Origin: Lachnospiraceae bacterium UBA3772
GTDB taxonomy: Bacteria > Bacillota > Clostridia > Lachnospirales > Lachnospiraceae
Assembly: GCA_002371025.1 (NCBI GenBank)
Contig: DFFQ01000135.1
Coordinates: 1-29,988, forward strand
Direction of reading: 5' to 3'
DNA length: 29,988 bases
Part shown: positions 24,670-29,988 of the stretch, piece by piece
How the letters are laid out: each line of letters begins with the position of its first letter
Numbering within the stretch: position 1 is the first letter of the stretch
Program-made: the position numbers and the translations under genes
The notes under the pieces: generated by a model
Seen by the model: only the letters and a program-made list of their open reading frames with translations
What the model was told of the DNA's origin: nothing
Databases searched by the model: none

Positions 24670-26529
24670 CTACTTAAATTCGATCTTTAAATGGTCACTT
24701 GTTGCATTTATAAGATAGCAACCTTCCGCCTGCTTATATGCAGTTCCTCCGGCAACATTTACAATTTCCTTATCTGTAAGCCTCAGTAAAAATGATGCAT
24801 CTCCAGCATATCCTCCCAGATTTACCTCCAGACAGTCATTTTTATAGATTCTTTCAACTGAAAGCTTTGTATATTTAAGCGTAGCATCTCCCATCTCAGA
24901 CCCTGTACACTGCCTTATATCAGGAACAGATACTTTTAAGAAATCCAGATATTCATTGAACCACTCTACATTTTTAGCCCAGCCTGCCTCAGCACCTCGG
25001 TCCGGGTCTAAAACATCATCCGGATGAAGGAAATGGGACTGAACATAATGAAAATTCAGTTCTGAAAATGCTGTATAATACATATATTCATCCATATCAC
25101 AACCTGACACAATTCTAGGAGTCTCTATAACATTATTTTCTTCATCTATCCCAAATTCCTGGGTACAACTGTTAACATCTGCATCCGGAAGATAAATACT
25201 TGAAATAATGGTAATATCCTTATCCGCATTAAGGAGAGCTTTCTTACCTTCTTCAGATATGATATTTGAAGGAGGTACATAAACTCTAAAAGTTTCATTT
25301 GGGAATAACTGATCTGAAAAATCCTTTAATTCCGTAATAGCTTCAACAATGCTCTTTGAATCAGGCCATAATTTATATGTGCCGAACTGCATGTCATCAT
25401 CTATACCTTTTATACATAAAGGCTGATGGTTATATCCATGAAGTCCTAATTCTCCACCATTGTTAAGAAGCATATTTCCAAACATCAAGAAACGGGCTGT
25501 AGCATAATTTCTCTTAAATGGTGCATTTACATTATCGTTATAATCCTCAATGATAAAACCGGTATGAACAATACCATACTCTTTTTCCCATTTGATCACC
25601 TGTGGCAGCCAGTAATTGGCATAAAATGTAGCAATATCAACCCCATAATCCCTCATGATATAAGTGGAATCACCACTAGGTACCGGTGACGGAAAATCAT
25701 CGATATAATAAGAAGAGGCATTGATCACCGGGTAAATGCATACATCATCTAACATACTGTAAGCAAGGCAGTAAAAACCTCTCTGGAATTTATCTGTCAT
25801 TGTATAATTCATGATAACTGTCTTACCACTGCCAGATTTATATCCCCATAAAAGAGGCACGCTTCCATCCTCTGAAGCCACAACTCTGTCACAGTCTTTT
25901 GAAAGCTGGATCCCTAAAGAGATATCAAGTCCATCCTCTTCTCCATCAAGAGAGAATTTAAAATTCTTTTTAACATATGAACCTATCATCCTCTCATCAA
26001 GAAGCGTTATCCCTTTGATCTTTGTATAACCCGCGCAGCTCTCTATGCCAAGTCTTGGAAAAAGTGCTTTAAATACCGTTCCCACATAAGGTGTGGTATC
26101 ACACATAAGATGTCCTCCTGTGAGGATCCATCTGGACAAGGTTTCTGCCCCGTCTTCCATCTTATCCCAATCACTAAAAGATATTACAACATTCCTGTAA
26201 TTATAAAGGTCTGTATCCCAATCCACCTCGGTTACATCCTTCTTGTCATAAGGAATCTTCATCTGCTTAAGGACTATCTCCATCTCTGGAGTTATCTCTA
26301 AGGTATTTACATCTTCTTTATCAACAATAAGCAGACATTCTGCTGTAGTTTTTACATCTTCTGTAAAGGAATAATCTCCATTTACTTCTCCTCTGTTATC
26401 ATCAAGAACAACTCCTCTTCTTTGAAGAATCACGAGAAATGTAAATATAAATATAGCCACTACAGGAACCGCTACCCTGTTCCATCCTGTATTATTTTCT
26501 TCTTTATCTTTCTTAAAATGGATTTTCAT
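24670..26529 (-). CDS. PelA-like extracytoplasmic polysaccharide deacetylase (DUF2194-type)
   Basis: Membrane-anchored protein of 619 aa. After a short basic N-terminus there is one membrane segment (VAVPVVAIFIFTFLVILQ, residues ~19-36), with the rest outside the cell. Residues ~60-250 form a Rossmann-like, glutamine-amidotransferase-type module (NVVISFSDWDKMEDGAETLS, WILTGGHLMC), as in DUF2194/PelA-like proteins. A deacetylase module follows with YYIDDFPSP (Asp277/Asp278) and LGLHGYNHQPL (His364 and His368), a plausible metal site for removing N-acetyl groups from the polymer. A C-terminal beta-rich domain completes it. No GH166 hydrolase domain is present, unlike Pseudomonas PelA. The gene overlaps pelE by 17 bp; I choose the ATG at 26529 over a GTG at 26535. 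Confidence 0.88.
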   Translation of the reverse strand: MKIHFKKDKEENNTGWNRVAVPVVAIFIFTFLVILQRRGVVLDDNRGEVNGDYSFTEDVKTTAECLLIVDKEDVNTLEITPEMEIVLKQMKIPYDKKDVTEVDWDTDLYNYRNVVISFSDWDKMEDGAETLSRWILTGGHLMCDTTPYVGTVFKALFPRLGIESCAGYTKIKGITLLDERMIGSYVKKNFKFSLDGEEDGLDISLGIQLSKDCDRVVASEDGSVPLLWGYKSGSGKTVIMNYTMTDKFQRGFYCLAYSMLDDVCIYPVINASSYYIDDFPSPVPSGDSTYIMRDYGVDIATFYANYWLPQVIKWEKEYGIVHTGFIIEDYNDNVNAPFKRNYATARFLMFGNMLLNNGGELGLHGYNHQPLCIKGIDDDMQFGTYKLWPDSKSIVEAITELKDFSDQLFPNETFRVYVPPSNIISEEGKKALLNADKDITIISSIYLPDADVNSCTQEFGIDEENNVIETPRIVSGCDMDEYMYYTAFSELNFHYVQSHFLHPDDVLDPDRGAEAGWAKNVEWFNEYLDFLKVSVPDIRQCTGSEMGDATLKYTKLSVERIYKNDCLEVNLGGYAGDASFLLRLTDKEIVNVAGGTAYKQAEGCYLINATSDHLKIEFK

Positions 26530-27526
26530 ATTCACCCTTCCAGAATTTATACCAGGCCTTTCCCGCCTTAGAGAGATAGATATCTTTTTCCTTAACAGTT
26601 TCTATTACCTCTAACGCCAGTTCATCATTGGAAGTCTTATGAGCATAAGCCATATATGCCATATAACACTTCTCATCCTCAGGCCAGCTGCATCTGATAA
26701 GTTCCAGCAGCTTATCCATATTTTTAAGTCTTCCTGTTTCTATCCTGTTGGTAACAAACATAAGCCAGTACTTCTTATTGTCTTTCACATATCCCAGCAT
26801 TTCCACTAGGGAATCATCAAATTTCTCCTGGTATATCTCATATACAGCACCGGAGATAAGACCACTTCCCATATATTTATCGATTATCGTTATATATTCA
26901 TCCAACAGCTTGATATAGCCCTTGCTAGGCATATTTACTTTTTTAGTAACTAATTCAACTGTGTTTTCTTTTTCTCTGACAGTTTTTTCAAACTCATCAA
27001 TATCTACTTCTTTTGCAGGATCTATCTCATCAAGTCCTCTTATCTCCTTCATTCTCGCTTCAAGTTCCCCTAATTTTGCTTCATAACCAGTCTGGATCGC
27101 GATCATAGAAGTAGTGGCATAATGAGATAATTCTGTATCACTGGAAAGGCTGGCACTTTCAAGGACAGAAACATATTCCTCCGGATTTCCTTTTAATATA
27201 TCCATGATAAGGCTTCTTCTGGTGCCTGAGCCATTCATTTCCATAGCTTCTTCCAAAGGTATAACATCAGTATTTTCGCCACTTACAGGCAATATGATCT
27301 TTTTAAACCTTAGATCATCAACTTCTAACTTCTCATAACCCGTTTCCCTGGTAGAATAGATCTTTTTTTTCTGAAGCCACTGTTCTATAAATAAGACCAT
27401 CGCTCCCACATAAGGCACAAGAATTACAAAAGGCATAAGATGTTCCCTGGTTTTTACAATATCAAGTTTTAGCAGAACCGCCACAAGTATACATATCAAC
27501 ATGTGACCCCAAATGAAAAAGATCAT
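26513..27526 (-). CDS. pelE: PelE-like membrane/TPR protein
   Basis: Scaffold protein of 337 aa. Two membrane segments open the protein (FIWGHMLICILVAVLLKL and LMPFVILVPYVGAMVLFIE, about residues 4-50). A cytoplasmic, mostly helical region with tetratricopeptide-like repeats follows (SLIMDILKGNPEEYVSVLES; LIRCSWPEDEKCYMAYMAYA near the C-terminus). A charged stretch near 165-200 could form a coiled coil. This size and layout match PelE, which links PelD, PelF and PelG. It overlaps the pelD stop by 4 bases (ATGA). Sequence conservation in PelE is low, so the assignment relies on topology and gene order between pelD and the pelA-like gene. Confidence 0.85.
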   Translation of the reverse strand: MIFFIWGHMLICILVAVLLKLDIVKTREHLMPFVILVPYVGAMVLFIEQWLQKKKIYSTRETGYEKLEVDDLRFKKIILPVSGENTDVIPLEEAMEMNGSGTRRSLIMDILKGNPEEYVSVLESASLSSDTELSHYATTSMIAIQTGYEAKLGELEARMKEIRGLDEIDPAKEVDIDEFEKTVREKENTVELVTKKVNMPSKGYIKLLDEYITIIDKYMGSGLISGAVYEIYQEKFDDSLVEMLGYVKDNKKYWLMFVTNRIETGRLKNMDKLLELIRCSWPEDEKCYMAYMAYAHKTSNDELALEVIETVKEKDIYLSKAGKAWYKFWKGEYENPF

Positions 27527-29688
27527 TTTACATCCTCAAACACAAATTCTCTTTCCGCAAGTCTTTCCTTAACAACGTTCGCCCCAGCTTTTCCTGTCTG
27601 AAGTAAAAGCAGCCAGATAGCATCATCAGAGCCAATTCCTAAAATATCATTATTTCTTATAACACCTTGAAGTCCCGTCTCAACTGCCTTTATATTACCT
27701 GGATCATGTATATCCACTTCAGACCTTACAGGAATAAGCCTGATCAAGGTATAGTCCATAAAATTCTTTAAACTCATCTGCTTATAGATTTCTAGTGTTT
27801 CACAAAACTTATCTTTACTCAGCACATGAGTTCCTTCTATAAATCTATCTTCTCTTTCCTGTTCTGAAACAGCTCTTGCAATAGAAGCCGAGATAAGTCT
27901 TGAAATTATAAATAATTTATTATGGAATTCATTATTCATCTGACTGTCTTTTGCATGGATTATCTGGACCATGGCACGAAGTGTGTCACCTTCCATAATA
28001 GGACAGCAGTAAGCCGGATAATCCGGGAGACATTTACTATTGATAAATGACTCTCCCTTAAGGATTTTTTCAGTCATCTGAGGAAATGCCCTTAAATCAA
28101 ATGATTTACTCAGATTACCATTTTCCTGTTTTGAACATACTACCAGTCTCGCAAATATATTACCTTCATACACGTTATAAATTGCGATGGAATTATTCTC
28201 CAATAATTTTTCTAACACCTGAATCCCTTCAAAATAAACCTCTTCAGGCTTCATTGAATCTAATCTTTGAATAGCTCCATAGATCTTTCCGTAGCTGTCC
28301 GTATAGCCTATGATCTGACTATTATACTGTTCAGCACTTTTTAAAACATCTTCATATGTCTTATTTAGGAATTCATATTTTTTCTCTAATACTCTTCTTT
28401 CCTGTTTTGCCTCTCTCTTTTCATCTTCATGCTTATCTTTTCCATAACCAGATACAGCACCAAGAAGGAAATAGGACACAAAAGGAAGCCAGTTCATTAC
28501 GTTAAGTAAAAGGATCTGCCAAGATAAGGTCTTATGGCTCATTATGAGATAACCAATGCTAGCAAGAGAAGCCGATAAAAGACCAGGCATAAGTCCATTC
28601 ATGGACCCGATGATAGTAACAGCAACCATCCTGAAATCAATAAATCCCAGAACTGCATTTCCACTAACCCGTCGATTGAGCCATTCCGCTATAAAAGCAA
28701 GGGAAAGGATCTCAAAACCCACACGGGTCGCTTCGCCAAATTTACGAAGTTTTTCTTTTTTTTCTTTTTTAATATTATTTTTCTTTATATCTTCATACCG
28801 TTTTTCATATATGACCGGTAATTCTTTCCATAGATTATGTTTTGGATACCAGCCATATTCTGTTCTTGCCACTTCTGAACTTTTTATAATAGGCTGTATC
28901 ACGATGTCATTTTTATAAAATACATTCACATCCGGCTGCACTTTCTGGATATTTTCATATATGATCTCAAGATTACATACATTTCCACCAGAAAGATCCA
29001 TCTCAGTATAATCAGCTTTAGGCGGAAGATCAGCAATACGCTCGATAAGCTCCCCTAAATCCTGATCATTTAAAAAATCTGTATCTTCAAGTCTTCCACC
29101 TGAAAATACAATTTTTTTATTTAATATAGCTTCATCCACCCAGGAACTGAATTCCCAGTCATTTTCTTTATCAGAATATAGTCTTGGGACCCTTAGAGTC
29201 ACTACCTTTATATCATCCGTGGACGCGCTGATATACCCCATCCTTTCTCCAGTCATAAGAAGCATTCTTCTGTTTCTGAATCTTATATCAGCATCTTTTA
29301 CCTCACGGTAAATATCATTTGTCACCACCTGAGTAAAAAGAGGAACATTATATTTTTTTGCCAGATGAAGATTTTCCTCAAGATCCTCAAGTTCATCATA
29401 GAAACGCTTTGCTCCATCCAAAGCCTTAGAAAAATAAACTATCATTCCAAAGGAATAGGATTTAAATAAAGTCTCTAAACTTTTGCCTTTTCCGGAATCA
29501 AATACACGAACAAAAGACAGGCCTCTTATCCTGTCTAAATTTTCTTTTATTTTTTTATCCTGTTTTTCACGCTCATCGGATTCTTCATTATAAAGAATCA
29601 AAAGATTTTCTTTGTTATCTAACCCCGCCACCGTCTCAAAAAACTGTGCCGATAACCTTGTAATGTTTCCAGTAAATAGTATATTCAT
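27523..29688 (-). CDS. pelD: PelD-like c-di-GMP receptor with N-terminal SDR-like domain
   Basis: Membrane regulator of 721 aa, far longer than the ~455 aa of Pseudomonas PelD. Residues 1-~300 resemble an extended SDR/UDP-sugar epimerase (MNILFTGNITRLS, VVTLRVPRLYSD, VFSGGRLEDTDFLNDQDLGE), but the Gly-rich cofactor motif is degraded and no Tyr-x3-Lys is visible. A basic linker (~300-322) is followed by membrane segments at ~323-412, a helical linker (~420-460), a GAF domain (~465-605) and a degenerate GGDEF domain (~615-721). The GGDEF site reads GSDDA, so it should not make c-di-GMP. RNND (678-681), correctly spaced ahead of it, fits the inhibitory-site RxxD used by PelD to bind c-di-GMP. 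I use the ATG at 29688, with GGGAGAGGGA upstream; an ATG at 29709 overlaps that site. First gene of the Pel operon. Confidence 0.9.
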   Translation of the reverse strand: MNILFTGNITRLSAQFFETVAGLDNKENLLILYNEESDEREKQDKKIKENLDRIRGLSFVRVFDSGKGKSLETLFKSYSFGMIVYFSKALDGAKRFYDELEDLEENLHLAKKYNVPLFTQVVTNDIYREVKDADIRFRNRRMLLMTGERMGYISASTDDIKVVTLRVPRLYSDKENDWEFSSWVDEAILNKKIVFSGGRLEDTDFLNDQDLGELIERIADLPPKADYTEMDLSGGNVCNLEIIYENIQKVQPDVNVFYKNDIVIQPIIKSSEVARTEYGWYPKHNLWKELPVIYEKRYEDIKKNNIKKEKKEKLRKFGEATRVGFEILSLAFIAEWLNRRVSGNAVLGFIDFRMVAVTIIGSMNGLMPGLLSASLASIGYLIMSHKTLSWQILLLNVMNWLPFVSYFLLGAVSGYGKDKHEDEKREAKQERRVLEKKYEFLNKTYEDVLKSAEQYNSQIIGYTDSYGKIYGAIQRLDSMKPEEVYFEGIQVLEKLLENNSIAIYNVYEGNIFARLVVCSKQENGNLSKSFDLRAFPQMTEKILKGESFINSKCLPDYPAYCCPIMEGDTLRAMVQIIHAKDSQMNNEFHNKLFIISRLISASIARAVSEQEREDRFIEGTHVLSKDKFCETLEIYKQMSLKNFMDYTLIRLIPVRSEVDIHDPGNIKAVETGLQGVIRNNDILGIGSDDAIWLLLLQTGKAGANVVKERLAEREFVFEDVK

Positions 29689-29739
29689 AATTTTTCGTCC
29701 CTCTCCCATCTAGGACTAAAACCAACTTACTACTTATAT

Positions 29740-29771
29740 AAAACTACCCTCCTTATAGCCAAGGAGGGTAG
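29740..29771 (-). terminator. Rho-independent terminator of pta
   Basis: Perfect 11-bp stem CTACCCTCCTT/AAGGAGGGTAG with a 6-nt loop, followed by TTTTATAT on the minus strand, 15 bp past the pta stop. Only ~50 bp separate it from pelD, and I see no clear promoter there, so the Pel operon may depend on a weak promoter or on readthrough. Confidence 0.9.
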
Positions 29772-29785
29772 TTATTCTCTTTTTT

Positions 29786-29988
29786 TTAGTTTGAAAGAGC
29801 TGCTGTAATGATCGCCATAGAATATACTTCAGATGCTGTACATCCTCTTGAAAGATCATTAACTGGTGCATTAAGACCAAGAAGTATCGGTCCGAACGCT
29901 TCGAAATTTCCCATTCTCTGTGCAATTTTGTAACCAATGTTACCTGCATTGATATCAGGGAAAATAAATGTATTTGCATGTCCTGCTA
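29786..29988 (-). CDS. pta: Phosphate acetyltransferase, C-terminal end (partial)
   Basis: Only the last 67 residues are in the window; the gene continues past the right edge. They read AGHANTFIFPDINAGNIGYK, then IAQRMGNFEAFGPILLGLNA, then PVNDLSRGCTASEVYSMAII and TAALSN. This is the classic phosphotransacetylase C-terminus, with the conserved NAGNIGYK and PVNDLSRGC motifs that line the CoA/acyl-phosphate site. The enzyme converts acetyl-CoA and phosphate to acetyl phosphate in fermentative acetate production. It is followed by its own terminator, so it is a separate unit from the Pel operon. The longer overlapping open frame at this end is a shadow. Confidence 0.95.
   Translation of the reverse strand, partial: AGHANTFIFPDINAGNIGYKIAQRMGNFEAFGPILLGLNAPVNDLSRGCTASEVYSMAIITAALSN

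Noticed and set aside
27523..28000. Active diguanylate cyclase
   Set aside because: The catalytic GGDEF motif is GSDDA, and the domain sits in a PelD-type receptor with an RxxD site, so cyclase activity is not supported.
29734..29979. 81-codon minus-strand frame at the right edge
   Set aside because: It is out of frame with the phosphotransacetylase C-terminus that covers the same bases, and its end reads through the terminator hairpin.

Overview
The window is AT-rich (all intergenic DNA is strongly A/T), has long co-directional operons, strong GGAGG-type ribosome binding sites, sigma-A-like TTGACA/TATAAT promoters, lipoprotein-type solute-binding proteins and rho-independent terminators. 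Protein content (split MalEFG carbohydrate ABC importers with LacI regulators and no local ATPase, YesL/DUF624, a clostridial-length glycogen phosphorylase, Pta, and a Pel locus without outer-membrane parts) points to a low-GC Gram-positive anaerobe. It is probably a Lachnospiraceae member such as a Butyrivibrio, Roseburia or Lachnospira relative. I cannot place the genus. Every gene is on the minus strand except the GH42 beta-galactosidase.

Region 1 (1-6.8 kb) looks like a beta-galactoside uptake and hydrolysis locus: a MalF-like permease (cut by the window edge), its solute-binding lipoprotein, a LacI-family repressor, and a divergent GH42 beta-galactosidase. The binding-protein gene and the repressor gene share the same operator core just downstream of near-consensus promoters. 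A hairpin between binding protein and permease probably sets their expression ratio. Region 2 (6.8-7.2 kb) is a non-coding repeat nest between convergent genes: two copies of a 39-bp element with 10-bp inverted ends, a ~94-nt imperfect palindrome and a degenerate ~21-26 nt tandem repeat.

Region 3 (7.2-18.2 kb) is a maltodextrin/alpha-glucan system: a second LacI regulator with its own operator-flanked promoter, malE-malF-malG-malQ as one operon, a DUF624 membrane protein, and malQ-glgP as a second operon. Operators with a WAACGTTW core sit at three of these promoters, so they look like one regulon. Imported maltodextrins would be rearranged by two 4-alpha-glucanotransferases and phosphorolysed to glucose-1-phosphate.

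Region 4 (18.4-29.7 kb) is the most interesting part: a tightly overlapping eight-gene operon for a Pel-like exopolysaccharide. The order is pelD-pelE-pelA(deacetylase)-pelF-pelG followed by cotH, a VTC-domain gene and a DUF4956 membrane gene. PelD carries an extra N-terminal SDR/epimerase-like domain that has lost recognisable cofactor-binding and catalytic motifs, ahead of its membrane, GAF and degenerate GGDEF domains. The degenerate GGDEF keeps an RxxD inhibitory-site-like motif, which predicts c-di-GMP control. The attached CotH kinase/VTC/DUF4956 trio suggests phosphate modification or a polyphosphate-linked step coupled to Pel production. Region 5 (29.74-29.99 kb) is the 3' end of phosphotransacetylase (pta) and its terminator.
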